Source: Bacteroidota bacterium | GTDB lineage: Bacteria > Bacteroidota > Bacteroidia > Flavobacteriales > Weeksellaceae | Direction of reading: 5' to 3' | DNA length: 64,000 bases | Assembly (NCBI GenBank): GCA_023460855.1 | Contig: JAEWOS010000032.1 | Location: forward strand, 1-64,000 | Shown: positions 1-9,540 of the stretch, in pieces | Position numbering within the stretch: position 1 is the stretch's first letter | Layout of the letters: the number at the start of each line of letters is the position of its first letter | Made by a program: the position numbers and the translations under genes | Notes under the pieces: generated by a model | What the model was told of the DNA's origin: nothing | Seen by the model: the letters and a program-made list of their open reading frames with translations, nothing else | Databases searched by the model: none

Positions 1-2693
1 AGGAACTGTTTTTCTCAACGGATATCGTCGATCCTTTCGTTGTTACCATTTACAGTAACAACATCGCTTTGGGTACGGTTACGGTGAGCAAAGGAAATCC
101 TCAACGATTTGTTGTACCGATGGACCGAATAATCGCTACCTCAACTTCTGATTGTTTTACCGTAATTGACAAGGGTCTCTACACCGTTGGTGACCAACCT
201 TATTTTGCGACCCTACGTTTTACCGTACTTTCACATGGTGAAATTCTTACATCCAAAGGTAAAGCAGGAATCGGTACAGAATTTTACGCGGTTCTTGCCC
301 CGATTGTTCAGGGAAATACTCTTATGAATTTTACAGTTGGCGTTATGGCTACGGAAGACAATACCACCGTTACCATATCAAGTTATAATGCGAACGTACG
401 GTTCTCCAACGCGTGGACCGGTGTTACACACCCTACTCTCACATTTACGCTGAACAAAGGGCAATCCTACTTAGTGGAAGGTCTCATGACGCATGCGGCC
501 AACAGGACAGGTTTTATTGGCGCGAAAATCGTTTCGGATAAAAACATATCGGTAACCAATGGGCACTTCCTCGGAAATTATGCACCGAACATCAGCAGTG
601 GTACCGACATCATTATGGACCAGTCTGTACCTGTGGAAAGGCTCGGTGACAAATTTGTTATGATCAAAGGTAACGGAAATATCAGTGCCGGAACCGAAGG
701 TGCTGTTATCGTTGCAACAGAAAACAACACGGAAATAAGCCTTAATGGCGGACCTGTTGTAGCCACGATTAATGCCGGTGAATTTTACCGTGTTCTGGCC
801 AACCCTTATATCAATCAGGGAGCCGGCCACTATAACATGTACATTGAGGCAACCAAGAATGTTTATGTATATCAGATGCTTTCCGGTGCTGCTTCCACAA
901 CGAATCAGGAAGGGTTTAATTACATCCCGCCTCTGAACTGTTATCTTCCGCGTAAGATTGACGAAATTGGCCTTATCAACCAAATGCCGGGTGCTTCGCC
1001 AACACCTACTGTAAAACTGAATATACTGACGCAACAGGGAGCAATTATCACGGTAAACGGGGCAACTCCGACGCCGGCACAGGGTCCTTATCCTGTAACC
1101 GGTACTGCTGACTGGGTTTCTTATACAATTCCGAATGTACAGGGTAATTATACTATTATTTCTGATAAAGCAGTTACGGCAGGTATTACAGGGGTCAGCT
1201 CAGCGATGGGTTATGGCGGATATTTTGCCGGTTTCTCTTCAATTCCTTTGATTTCAAAATCCACCGGAGAATGTATTCCAGGACTGGTACTTGAAGTAGA
1301 TGACAGTTATGATGCCTACCAGTGGTACAGAAACGGTGTTGCAATTCCGGGGGCTACAACGAACACATTTACACCAGTAATCGCTGGAGATTACACTTGT
1401 CAGGTTACAGTAACAACCTGTGGTTCAGTTTCCACTCCGGTATATAAAGTATTTACGTGTCTTCATGAAAGCGCCATGAACCTCACCGCATGTACACCTG
1501 TAGAAATCGTACCTACTTTTACTCTGCCAACATTTACACAGACACCTTTACCGTCATCCACTCAGATTATTACACAACCGGTAAACGGTACGGTTACCAT
1601 TAATCCGATCAACGGACATATTACTTACGTTCCTGGAGCTAATTTTGTAGGAACAGACACTTTTGTTTTCCAGTTCTGCGGAGACGAACCTGAATTCAAA
1701 GACTGTGAGCAGGTTACCGTAACCGTAGAAGTTCCGGATTATCCTGTTGTAGTTGACGCCTCTCTGGTTGAATGTTACAATCCTGAAAGTACGTCAACAG
1801 CAGAATTTGATCTTACCCTGGCTACCGTTATGGTGAGCGGCGGTGCTACATACGAATATTTCCTGTCTTACTCTGATGCTCTTAACGGTGTTAATATGAT
1901 TGCAAATCCAACTGCCCATATTTCTCCAAGCTCAGAAGTATTTGTAAGAGTGTACAGCCCGGGAGGTTGTTACAGAATCGCAAAAATCACGCTGGTAGTT
2001 ACTCCTCCTGCCTATTCTACAGTTCTGCAGGATCAGTATATCTGTGCTGAAGGAAGAGCAACGCTTGATGCAGGACCTGATTTCGACGGATATATCTGGT
2101 TTAACGGCGAAACTACTCAGACAGTTACCGGCCTTACAATTGGTGAATACTGGGTAGATCTTCTGAAAGACGGCTGTACTACACGTCAGACGGTTAGAGT
2201 TTACAAATATGCAAGCCCGATCCTCACCAATATTGAGATTTCAAACAATACAGTAACGCTTTATGTAGACGGCGGAACTCCTCCGTACCAGTACTCTCAT
2301 GACGGAGTAATCTGGCAGGACTCCAATGTATTTACGAATCTGCCGAGAGGTCAGAACAAATTCTTCATCAAGGACGCAAACGACTGTACCCCTATCGAAG
2401 TTGAAGTAACTGTTCCTAACATCGTTAACAGCATTACGCCAAATGACGATGGCCTGAATGACGCGCTGGATTACAGTTCACTGGCCTACAAAAACAATCT
2501 GACGATCGATATTTTTGACAGATACGGAACAAAGATCCATACTGCAAATAAAGATAACGGATACAAGTGGGACGGAAGAAATGTAGACCGTCAGGTAATT
2601 ACAGGAACCTACTGGTATGTAATCAACTGGTCTGAAGGTCCGGACGGCAGTATACCGGTGAAATTTACAGGCTGGATCCTGGTAAGAAATTAA
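1..2693 (+). CDS. Type IX secreted surface protein, IgGFc-binding-like N-terminal region, 5'-truncated by window
   Basis: The reading frame is open from the first bases, and the residues before the first possible start align with the inside of the neighbouring paralog at 2803, so the true start and signal peptide lie upstream of the window. The N-terminal half resembles the IgGFc-binding-protein N-terminal beta-rich domain (repeated motifs such as TLTFTLNKGQSY and DIIMDQSVPVE). It is followed by an Ig-like stretch (YQWYRNGVAIPGAT), a cadherin-like GTDTFVFQFCGDEPE segment, and a C-terminal CHU_C/type B sorting domain beginning NSITPNDDGLND and ending in GWILVRN. The family is exported by the Sec system and then by the type IX system to the surface; an adhesive role is inferred. 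It is followed by a strong terminator, so it is transcribed separately from the paralog. Confidence 0.88.
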   Translation, partial: ELFFSTDIVDPFVVTIYSNNIALGTVTVSKGNPQRFVVPMDRIIATSTSDCFTVIDKGLYTVGDQPYFATLRFTVLSHGEILTSKGKAGIGTEFYAVLAPIVQGNTLMNFTVGVMATEDNTTVTISSYNANVRFSNAWTGVTHPTLTFTLNKGQSYLVEGLMTHAANRTGFIGAKIVSDKNISVTNGHFLGNYAPNISSGTDIIMDQSVPVERLGDKFVMIKGNGNISAGTEGAVIVATENNTEISLNGGPVVATINAGEFYRVLANPYINQGAGHYNMYIEATKNVYVYQMLSGAASTTNQEGFNYIPPLNCYLPRKIDEIGLINQMPGASPTPTVKLNILTQQGAIITVNGATPTPAQGPYPVTGTADWVSYTIPNVQGNYTIISDKAVTAGITGVSSAMGYGGYFAGFSSIPLISKSTGECIPGLVLEVDDSYDAYQWYRNGVAIPGATTNTFTPVIAGDYTCQVTVTTCGSVSTPVYKVFTCLHESAMNLTACTPVEIVPTFTLPTFTQTPLPSSTQIITQPVNGTVTINPINGHITYVPGANFVGTDTFVFQFCGDEPEFKDCEQVTVTVEVPDYPVVVDASLVECYNPESTSTAEFDLTLATVMVSGGATYEYFLSYSDALNGVNMIANPTAHISPSSEVFVRVYSPGGCYRIAKITLVVTPPAYSTVLQDQYICAEGRATLDAGPDFDGYIWFNGETTQTVTGLTIGEYWVDLLKDGCTTRQTVRVYKYASPILTNIEISNNTVTLYVDGGTPPYQYSHDGVIWQDSNVFTNLPRGQNKFFIKDANDCTPIEVEVTVPNIVNSITPNDDGLNDALDYSSLAYKNNLTIDIFDRYGTKIHTANKDNGYKWDGRNVDRQVITGTYWYVINWSEGPDGSIPVKFTGWILVRN

Positions 2694-2713
2694 TCATCGC
2701 AAAGATCCGGTGA

Positions 2714-2747
2714 AGAAAGGCACAGCTTCGGCTCGTGCCTTTTTTCT
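2714..2747 (+). terminator. Rho-independent terminator with TTCG loop
   Basis: AAAGGCAC pairs with GTGCCTTT, with an inner AGC-TTCG-GCT helix and one bulged C, followed by a T run. It ends the first surface-protein gene. Confidence 0.9.
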
Positions 2748-2774
2748 TTCTGTTTTAAAACAATTATTTTTATA

Positions 2775-2782
2775 TAAATTTG
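2775..2782 (+). promoter_or_regulatory. Putative -7 box TAAATTTG
   Basis: This matches the Bacteroidota consensus TAnnTTTG, 20 bases before the start codon at 2803 and just after the upstream terminator. No clear -33 TTG element is visible. Confidence 0.5.
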
Positions 2783-2802
2783 TTTAGCGCATATAATCGC
2801 TC

Positions 2803-5800
2803 ATGAAGAAAATTCTACTGTTCCTACTCTTTCTGCTTGCAACAATCCGTGTTAGTGCACAGCTGGACCGTGAGCACTGGTTTGCACCGATGGTAGACAG
2901 GGTTTCTCCCTTTAACGGCATAACCAGCAATTCGCAAAAACTGTATTTATCCACTAACCGTGTTACGCCGTTTCCGGTTTCTATTTATAATAATAATGTT
3001 CTCATCGGCACGGTTACCATCAGCAAGGGCAATCCTCAAAAATTTGATGTTCCGAGGCAGATGATTATTACGACCCAGCAAACCGATCTGTTCACACCCG
3101 TAACAATGGGTTTAAATGTCCAGGCCGATTACCCTTTTTATGCAAATCTCCGGTTTTCCATCTATAATCATGCGGAGATTATAACATCAAAAGGAATTCC
3201 TTCCACGGGCACAGAATTTCGTGCTGTCGTTGCTCCGAATCCTGTTCCACTGCCCTATCTCAACTTCATGACGAGCATCCTTGCAACACAGGATAATACA
3301 GTAGTAACGGTTTCAGATTATGAAACAGCCACGGTCTTTTCCAACGGAACGACGGGTGCAACAAACCCTACCCTGACTTTTACGCTAAACAAAGGACAGT
3401 CGTACATCATTGAAGGACAGCCAAACACAGCCGGAAATGCCGATGCATTTATCGGGGCAAGAATCGTTTCGAATCATCCTGTGAACGTAACGACTGGAAA
3501 TTTTAACGGGCAGCATCTCAACGTTAACAATGCTTCGGATATCCTCATGGATCAGGCGGTACCTGTTAATCAGCTGGGAAACCGTTTTGCGCTGGTGAAA
3601 GGAAACGGAAATATCGGATCGCAGATGGAGGGAGCACTCGTGGTTGCTACTGCCAATAATACCCAGGTTTTCTTAAACGATGAAGTGGTGCCTTCCGCGA
3701 CATTAAATGCCGGACAGCATTATCTGGTTCCTGATACCAAATATATTGCACAGGGGAACAATCACTATAATATGTTCATCAGAACAACGAATAATGCCTA
3801 TGTGTACCAGATGCTTGCAGGTACTGCAGACCCGGCTTTTGCACTTGCGACCGGGGGATTCAATTTTATACCTGCACTGAACTGTTATCTTCCTAAGCAG
3901 ATTGACGAAATAGGTATGATTAACGATAACCTGATCTGGAGTCAGTATCTACCGCCAACCGGTGGAAATACCGTACCTACTAGGCTGAACATGATTACCG
4001 AAGCAGGTGCAGTGGTAACAGTAAACGGAGTAGCGCCGGCTGCAACTGAAGGACCTTTTCCTTTAACGGGCGCGCCAAACTGGGTTTCATTCGGCATTCC
4101 GGATGTCAGTGGTAATATCACGGTGAATTCTACCAAAGCAATTACTGCAGGTATTACTGCAGGAAGCAGCGTTGTAGGTTATGGAGGATTTTTCGCCGGA
4201 TTTCCTACTACGCCTGTAATTCTGACATCAGGCGGATTATGTGCACCGGGAATGATTCTTACCGCAGATCCGCAGATTTATGACACCTATCAGTGGTTTT
4301 TTAACGGAACGGCAATTCCGGGAGCTACTGCAGCAACATATTCACCAACAGAACCCGGAACGTACGGAGTAAGCGTTACGATGGGAAGCTGTGCACCGCT
4401 TATTGCAGCTTCTGTTGCAGTGCAGAAATGTGCTGTACTTAGTACTGCTTCTTATTCCTTCTGCTCCACACAAAGCATTGTGCCCACGTTTACTTCGCTC
4501 AGCAATCCACAGAACGTTATACCGGCTTCTGTATTAATTACAATTCCTCCCGCACTTGGAACGGCAACAGTCAATACCACCACAGGTGAAATAATTTATG
4601 TCGCCAATAATCCTGGAGTTGCAGCCACAGATACTTTTACATACACTTTTTGCGGAGATCATCCCGATTTTCCGGAATGTGAAACCGTAACGGTTAATAT
4701 TACCATTGAAAGTATCGTTGTCAGCAATGTTACATTAAACGGATGTCTGATTCAGGGCAACACAGCTACGTACATACTTCCGAATGCTCAGGTAACAACT
4801 GCGGCGGGCGTTACAATAACTTACTACAATACACTTGCTGGTGCGCAGGCGGAAAATCCTGCTGATCAGATCTTAAATCCTGCAAATTATACCGGTACAG
4901 CCGGAAATATCGTATATGCCGTTGTGAAAAACGGAACGGGATGTAAGGAAATTGCTCAAATCACGCTCGGACTTTTCCCGGTAGCAACAGTTGCAAATTA
5001 CAACGGTATTTTTTGTGATGATGACCTGGACGGTTCGGTTAACGTGAACCTCAGCAATATTACAGCCCTCATTGTATCTACCCCAGCATATTTCACTTCA
5101 ACTTACCATGCGAGTCTTGCCGATGCGAATGCAGGTATTAATCCACTGCCAAATAACTGGACTTATGCAGCTGCAACAACCATCTATATTCGTGTAGTTT
5201 CACCCGATGGCTGCGACCCTGTAATTAAAGCGATCAGTTTCGACATCGGACCAAAAATTCCAGTGAATAATGTTTCCGCAACTCAGTTTGCCTGCGATAC
5301 CGATCTCGACGGACAGGCCGAAGTTGACATCGCTCAGTATCTGCCACTTTTCACCGGCGATCCGCTTGTTACAGGAACATTTTTTGCAACGCTGGCCAAT
5401 GCGCAGAACAATACGAATCCTCTTACAAACCCGGTAATGATCACGGGTACGCAGACACTGTATATTAGATTTGAAAAAACCGGTGTTTGTCCTAACGTTG
5501 CTGCACTGAATATAACGGTGCGTACCGCAAAAAAATCTGAAACACTGGCAGATCAGATAATCTGTCCGAATCAGCAAACTACTCTGGATGCAGGTCCCGG
5601 CTTCGATTCTTATCTGTGGAGTACCGGCGATACCACACAGTCTATCTCCAATGTCGGTATCGGAAATTACTGGGTTGATCTTACATTTAACGGCTGTACT
5701 TACAGACAGAATGTTTCCGTAACGGAAGCTCCCGCACCTGTAATTGCATCTATCATAGTGAAGGAACAAACCGTAACTGTAACTGTAACCGGCGGAACGC

Positions 5801-6246
5801 CGCCTTATGAATACTCGGTTGATGGCGTAAACTGGCAGTCGTCTAATGTATTTCATCTGCAGCGCGGAATCTACACCATGCATGTACGCGATTCCAAAAG
5901 ATGCACGGTTGTGATGCAGGAATTTGAAGTGATTCAGCTAATCAACGCAATTACTCCAAACGAAGACGGTTACAATGATTATCTGGATTTCTCGGATCTC
6001 GTAAATAAAGAAAATATAAGATTTCAGATTTTTGACCGTTATGGTTATGAAATATTTAAGGGGACCAAAGCCAATCGGTTTATTTGGGACGGAAAAACCA
6101 TCGGCGGAAGACCTGTAACTACGGGAACTTACTGGTATGTTCTGGAATGGACTGAAAGCAGAACCAAGACGATTGTACAGTATACGAGCTGGCTGCTTGT
6201 AAAAAACCGCACAGAGGAATATTTTAAAGATAACTCGAAGGAATAG
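2803..6246 (+). CDS. Type IX secreted surface protein, IgGFc-binding-like, full length (paralog of preceding gene)
   Basis: This 1147-residue protein starts with a clear signal peptide (about residues 1-20, ending RVSAQ). Residues about 30-480 form the IgGFc-binding-like beta-rich region, closely parallel to the preceding gene (TLTFTLNKGQSYIIEG, LNCYLPKQIDEIG). An Ig-like YQWFFNGTAIPGAT segment and a cadherin-like DTFTYTFCGDHPDFPEC segment follow. It then carries two extra tandem modules of about 90 residues, each starting with a CDxDLDGxxxV motif (FCDDDLDGSVNV and ACDTDLDGQAEV), which the preceding paralog lacks. The C-terminal type B sorting domain begins NAITPNEDGYND and ends SWLLVKNR, then has a short charged tail (TEEYFKDNSKE). 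Surface or secreted location follows from the family; an adhesin role is inferred. Confidence 0.9.
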   Translation: MKKILLFLLFLLATIRVSAQLDREHWFAPMVDRVSPFNGITSNSQKLYLSTNRVTPFPVSIYNNNVLIGTVTISKGNPQKFDVPRQMIITTQQTDLFTPVTMGLNVQADYPFYANLRFSIYNHAEIITSKGIPSTGTEFRAVVAPNPVPLPYLNFMTSILATQDNTVVTVSDYETATVFSNGTTGATNPTLTFTLNKGQSYIIEGQPNTAGNADAFIGARIVSNHPVNVTTGNFNGQHLNVNNASDILMDQAVPVNQLGNRFALVKGNGNIGSQMEGALVVATANNTQVFLNDEVVPSATLNAGQHYLVPDTKYIAQGNNHYNMFIRTTNNAYVYQMLAGTADPAFALATGGFNFIPALNCYLPKQIDEIGMINDNLIWSQYLPPTGGNTVPTRLNMITEAGAVVTVNGVAPAATEGPFPLTGAPNWVSFGIPDVSGNITVNSTKAITAGITAGSSVVGYGGFFAGFPTTPVILTSGGLCAPGMILTADPQIYDTYQWFFNGTAIPGATAATYSPTEPGTYGVSVTMGSCAPLIAASVAVQKCAVLSTASYSFCSTQSIVPTFTSLSNPQNVIPASVLITIPPALGTATVNTTTGEIIYVANNPGVAATDTFTYTFCGDHPDFPECETVTVNITIESIVVSNVTLNGCLIQGNTATYILPNAQVTTAAGVTITYYNTLAGAQAENPADQILNPANYTGTAGNIVYAVVKNGTGCKEIAQITLGLFPVATVANYNGIFCDDDLDGSVNVNLSNITALIVSTPAYFTSTYHASLADANAGINPLPNNWTYAAATTIYIRVVSPDGCDPVIKAISFDIGPKIPVNNVSATQFACDTDLDGQAEVDIAQYLPLFTGDPLVTGTFFATLANAQNNTNPLTNPVMITGTQTLYIRFEKTGVCPNVAALNITVRTAKKSETLADQIICPNQQTTLDAGPGFDSYLWSTGDTTQSISNVGIGNYWVDLTFNGCTYRQNVSVTEAPAPVIASIIVKEQTVTVTVTGGTPPYEYSVDGVNWQSSNVFHLQRGIYTMHVRDSKRCTVVMQEFEVIQLINAITPNEDGYNDYLDFSDLVNKENIRFQIFDRYGYEIFKGTKANRFIWDGKTIGGRPVTTGTYWYVLEWTESRTKTIVQYTSWLLVKNRTEEYFKDNSKE

Positions 6247-6310
6247 TCCTGGTCCTGTTGGGCTGGAATGTCTTTAACATTGTTCCGGAAAATTAATCAA
6301 ACTACTGTAA

Positions 6311-7120
6311 ATGGTGTGTAAAGTAAAAACATCAGTTTTTGTACTACTGATGATGGTAATTTCATTCGCACCGCTGAAAGCTCAGGTTCTTAGCGGAGAA
6401 GTTTATATCCGCGACAATACGGAACTGTACCTGAACCAGATTTATGTAACCAATTTAACAACGCATAAAACGGTTTTGTCCGATTATTACGGAAATTTCA
6501 GCATCCCCGCAGCGAAAGGAGATGTGATGCGTTTTACATCCATTATCAGCAACAGGAAAGATGTTAGGGTAACCGATGAAATGCTTTCGCATCAGAACAA
6601 CAGGATAGAATTATCTGTTGCGTATTATGAAATACAGGAAGTGATCATAAACCGCTTCAGACCTACAGGAAATCTGAGACGGGATGTGGCGGTATTAAAA
6701 AGTTCAGACAAGGCAAATGAAATAAAGAAAGTAATTGGCCTTCCGGAACCAACGGGAAACGGATTACCACCACAACTTCCGGTAGCGTCATTTGCAGACG
6801 GCGGACTGAATTTTAGTGTTGATGCTATTTTTGAGATTCTGTCCGGGGAAAGAAAAAAGAAAGAAAGATTGATTGCCTACGAGCGAATGGAGTACAGCAT
6901 CAAATCGATCAGGGATTATTTCGGAAAACCTTATTTTGCAAAACATAAAATTCCGGAGCATCTCATCGATAATTTTTTACAGTTTGTGTACACTTCAAAT
7001 AACCTGTACAGCTTCGTGGAAAGCGGCAATTTTGAAGGAACACAAATCTACATTGAAAGATACGTTCCGGTATATCAAAAAAGGCTGCAGAATTCCAGTC
7101 TGATAGATGTAATCAACTAA
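6311..7120 (+). CDS. Secreted carboxypeptidase-regulatory-like domain protein
   Basis: The 269-residue product has a signal peptide (about residues 1-24, ending PLKAQ). Directly after it is a carboxypeptidase-regulatory-like beta sandwich: VLSGEVYIRDNTELYLNQI, then TVLSDYYGNFSIPA. In this family the domain is a small beta sandwich, commonly found at the N terminus of TonB-dependent receptors, but here there is no beta-barrel. The remaining about 160 residues are charged and alpha-helical without a motif I recognise (ERKKKERLIAYERMEYS). It follows the surface-protein gene by 64 bases with no terminator between, so co-transcription is plausible. A periplasmic or outer-membrane location is inferred. 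Function unknown. Confidence 0.8.
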   Translation: MVCKVKTSVFVLLMMVISFAPLKAQVLSGEVYIRDNTELYLNQIYVTNLTTHKTVLSDYYGNFSIPAAKGDVMRFTSIISNRKDVRVTDEMLSHQNNRIELSVAYYEIQEVIINRFRPTGNLRRDVAVLKSSDKANEIKKVIGLPEPTGNGLPPQLPVASFADGGLNFSVDAIFEILSGERKKKERLIAYERMEYSIKSIRDYFGKPYFAKHKIPEHLIDNFLQFVYTSNNLYSFVESGNFEGTQIYIERYVPVYQKRLQNSSLIDVIN

Positions 7121-7135
7121 TTATTATATTTTAAA

Positions 7136-7143
7136 TATTTTTG
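7136..7143 (+). promoter_or_regulatory. Putative -7 box TATTTTTG
   Basis: TAnnTTTG match 24 bases before the ATG at 7168. Confidence 0.5.
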
Positions 7144-7167
7144 TACCACAGATTATAAAATAAAAGA

Positions 7168-8037
7168 ATGAAAAAATTTGTTATCCTGTTTACACTTCTG
7201 ATGTTCGCCTTCGCTCCTGCGCAAAAAGCAAGGAAAGATTACAGGGAAATCATGAAGTCGCAGAATATCTATGAAATCGACGCTTTTTTAAGGGATGCGC
7301 ATCCCGATGATCCGCGCAGGTCGGTGCTGAAGCCAAGGCTGATGACGATGATCAAGGATTATATCAAAAACGCTCATCCGGCTGATACAAGGGTAAAAGA
7401 ACTGCAGGAAAAACTGGTTTTGCTTCAGACAAGGTCTTCCACAAAAATTACTTTTGAGGAAATGAATGCCAAAATCAAGGAAAAGCAGATTGCCGAATAT
7501 AAACGCGAACTCGAGAGAATCAACAGCGGCTATTACTTAAAACAGGCACGTGTAAATACTGAGAAACTGCTGCCGGACGCAGAACCTTCTGCTGTTACGG
7601 AAAGGCCGACACCTTCACGCAACAGTCCGTTCGCAACGAAACCCGCAACTTCAAAAGCCTCAGCTGCAGTTGCAGTTACAGGAAGTGCTGCGCTGTCAGA
7701 ATCTGAAAAGAAGGAATTTGCATTGCTGATGAACCCTTCTGTTCAGGATCATAAGAACAAAACGGTAAAAATCCTGAATGCACTTTTCGATAACGATCCG
7801 AACAGTAAGGAAACGACCGTGATGATCAGAAATAATTCGGACTGCGATATGATCATGCGAATGGAAGGTATCGGAACCATCAAATACCGACTTCCGATTC
7901 CTGCGAAAAAGGAGAATACCATCGTATTACCAAAAGGCGACTACGTATTTACGAGTCTGGTTTGCGGCGCTCAGTATATGTCGCAGAAGACTGTTACGAA
8001 AGCAATCATGGTTTCACTGGGAAGTGCTGCTCAATAA
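7168..8037 (+). CDS. Secreted DUF6759-like protein, long paralog
   Basis: The 289-residue protein has a signal peptide (about residues 1-19, ending FAPAQ). An N-terminal helical part carries AHPDDPRRSVLKPRL at residue 44 and a weaker copy, AHPADTRVKELQEKL, at 69. A charged helical and then a low-complexity Ser/Ala/Pro linker (about 95-175) leads to a conserved C-terminal domain of about 110 residues with NNSDCDMIMRM, KENTIVLPKGDYVFTSLVCGAQY. The same architecture without the linker occurs in the gene at 8786, on the other side of trmB. From memory this matches a flavobacterial family annotated DUF6759; I could not verify that. Function unknown; periplasmic or outer-membrane location inferred from the signal peptide. 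Confidence 0.8.
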   Translation: MKKFVILFTLLMFAFAPAQKARKDYREIMKSQNIYEIDAFLRDAHPDDPRRSVLKPRLMTMIKDYIKNAHPADTRVKELQEKLVLLQTRSSTKITFEEMNAKIKEKQIAEYKRELERINSGYYLKQARVNTEKLLPDAEPSAVTERPTPSRNSPFATKPATSKASAAVAVTGSAALSESEKKEFALLMNPSVQDHKNKTVKILNALFDNDPNSKETTVMIRNNSDCDMIMRMEGIGTIKYRLPIPAKKENTIVLPKGDYVFTSLVCGAQYMSQKTVTKAIMVSLGSAAQ

Positions 8038-8063
8038 AATATCACCGGAATTTTACAATTTCG

Positions 8064-8071
8064 TAAATTTG
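8064..8071 (+). promoter_or_regulatory. Putative -7 box TAAATTTG upstream of trmB
   Basis: TAnnTTTG match 31 bases before the trmB ATG at 8103, in the gap after the long DUF6759-like gene. Confidence 0.5.
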
Positions 8072-8102
8072 CACTGTAAAAGTTTGTCGTGGCAAACGCG
8101 GA

Positions 8103-8789
8103 ATGATTATGGGGAAAAACAAGCTTGCACGGTTTAATGAAAACAGAGAACTTCCGAACGTTATTCAGCCGACCAGAGAAGAAGCACTGAATAATTTTGC
8201 ACTGAAAGGCAAATGGCGGGAAAACGTGTTCCGGAACAACAATCCGGTTGTGCTGGAACTTGGATGTGGAAAAGGCGAATATTCCGTTGGTTTGGCGAAA
8301 GCTTTTCCGGAGAAGAATTTTATCGGAATCGACATCAAAGGTGCACGGTTTTGGTTTGGAGCGAAAGAAGCGGTGGAAGAACATCTGAACAACGTGGTTT
8401 TTCTAAGGACGCAAATTGAACTCATCGACTGTTTTTTTGCGAAAGATGAAGTGGATGAAATCTGGATTACCTTTCCGGATCCGCAGATTAAATACCGCAG
8501 AACCAAGCACAGGCTCACCAATCCTGAGTTTCTGGCAAAGTACGGCAGAATTCTGAAGGACGACGGTGTGATTCACTTAAAAACGGATTCTGAATTTCTG
8601 CATGGATATACGCTGGGATTACTCCAGGGTTCAGGGCATGAAATTATCACGGCACATCATGACATTTACGGTGCGCCGGAATATGAGCCCGGAACCGAGT
8701 TGCTGCGCGACATCCGCACCTATTATGAAGAGCTGTTTTCAGCAAAAGGCAAAACAATAACTTATATAAAATTTCGTTTACGAAAATGA
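8103..8789 (+). CDS. trmB: tRNA (guanine-46-N7)-methyltransferase
   Basis: TrmB uses S-adenosylmethionine to methylate N7 of G46 in the tRNA variable loop. The 228-residue length is typical. The SAM-binding motif ELGCGKGEYS lies near residue 50, followed by FIGIDIKGARFW, and the family signature FPDPQIKYRRTKHRLTNPEF is at about residues 122-141, with HLKTDSEF further on. A second ATG two codons in (MGKNKL) is an equally good start. The stop codon overlaps the next ATG by four bases (ATGA), so trmB is translationally coupled to a secreted DUF6759-like protein of no obvious functional connection. Confidence 0.95.
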   Translation: MIMGKNKLARFNENRELPNVIQPTREEALNNFALKGKWRENVFRNNNPVVLELGCGKGEYSVGLAKAFPEKNFIGIDIKGARFWFGAKEAVEEHLNNVVFLRTQIELIDCFFAKDEVDEIWITFPDPQIKYRRTKHRLTNPEFLAKYGRILKDDGVIHLKTDSEFLHGYTLGLLQGSGHEIITAHHDIYGAPEYEPGTELLRDIRTYYEELFSAKGKTITYIKFRLRK

Positions 8790-9469
8790 TGGTGAAGATA
8801 CCCTTCCGAAAAATTTCTACAGTGCTTTTCCTGAGCGCTGTAACCGTTCTGTCTGCCCAGAAAAAGAAAAAGGCAAGCTATGAGGATATTCTGAACACCA
8901 AGAGCATCCCAAAAATTGAACGGTTTCTGAAAACCGCGCATCCTCAGGATCCGCGCAGAACGGTACTTAAACCGAAACTTATCGCTTTGAAAAACGAAGC
9001 CTGGACCGAAGGCGCAAAAGATGCAAAACCAATGGCTGCGAGACCTGTTGTGGAAGAGGTTCCCAGAGCATTTACCAAAAGACCTTATTCCAGTGAAGCT
9101 GTAGAATTTCAGCGCCTGATGCTGCAGAATTCTGCGGCAATGAAAGAAAAGACCGTAAAGCTTCTGAACCAGCTTTTCGACAATGATGTTTCGAACAAGG
9201 AAGCGATTCTGATGGTGCAGAACAATTCCGACTGCAATATGATTATGCGAATCAGCGGAGACCGCTACTACAACCTGGCCGTTCCCGCACGTGGTGAAAA
9301 CTCAATCGTTCTGCAGAAAGGTAAATACATCCTGTTCAGCAATCTGTGCGATGAGCAGTATGTTGCGGAAAAAGAAGTTCGTAAACATGTAATGGTTGTT
9401 CTGAACGATCCTGTAGTGAAAGAACTGAATTCAGGAAGTTCCTCTACAACTGCAAATGCACAGAAATAA
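8786..9469 (+). CDS. Secreted DUF6759-like protein, short paralog
   Basis: The 227-residue protein has a signal peptide (about residues 1-25, ending TVLSAQ) followed by a lysine-rich stretch. AHPQDPRRTVLKPKL at residue 51 matches the same motif in the 7168 gene, and the C-terminal domain (NNSDCNMIMRISG, RGENSIVLQKGKYILFSNLC) is clearly homologous. The long Ser/Ala/Pro linker of the other copy is much reduced here. It overlaps trmB by four bases and ends before a bidirectional terminator. Function unknown. Confidence 0.8.
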   Translation: MMVKIPFRKISTVLFLSAVTVLSAQKKKKASYEDILNTKSIPKIERFLKTAHPQDPRRTVLKPKLIALKNEAWTEGAKDAKPMAARPVVEEVPRAFTKRPYSSEAVEFQRLMLQNSAAMKEKTVKLLNQLFDNDVSNKEAILMVQNNSDCNMIMRISGDRYYNLAVPARGENSIVLQKGKYILFSNLCDEQYVAEKEVRKHVMVVLNDPVVKELNSGSSSTTANAQK

Positions 9470-9489
9470 TTTAGCTGTCTAAAAAAAAT

Positions 9490-9519
9490 AATAAGGCTCA
9501 CTTTTCAGTGAGCCTTATT
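9490..9519. terminator. Bidirectional terminator between the DUF6759-like gene and rpsB
   Basis: AATAAGGCTCACT and AGTGAGCCTTATT form a perfect 13-bp stem around a TTTC loop, with an A run on the left and T residues on the right. It can end transcription from both converging units and shows that nothing is co-transcribed downstream of rpsB. Confidence 0.92.
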
Positions 9520-9540
9520 TAATATCCGGTTTGCAGCAAA

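Noticed and set aside
471..1034. 187-residue open frame on the minus strand inside the first surface-protein gene
   Set aside because: It is antisense to a recognisable type IX surface protein, has no signal or motif, and arises from the biased codon use of the true gene.
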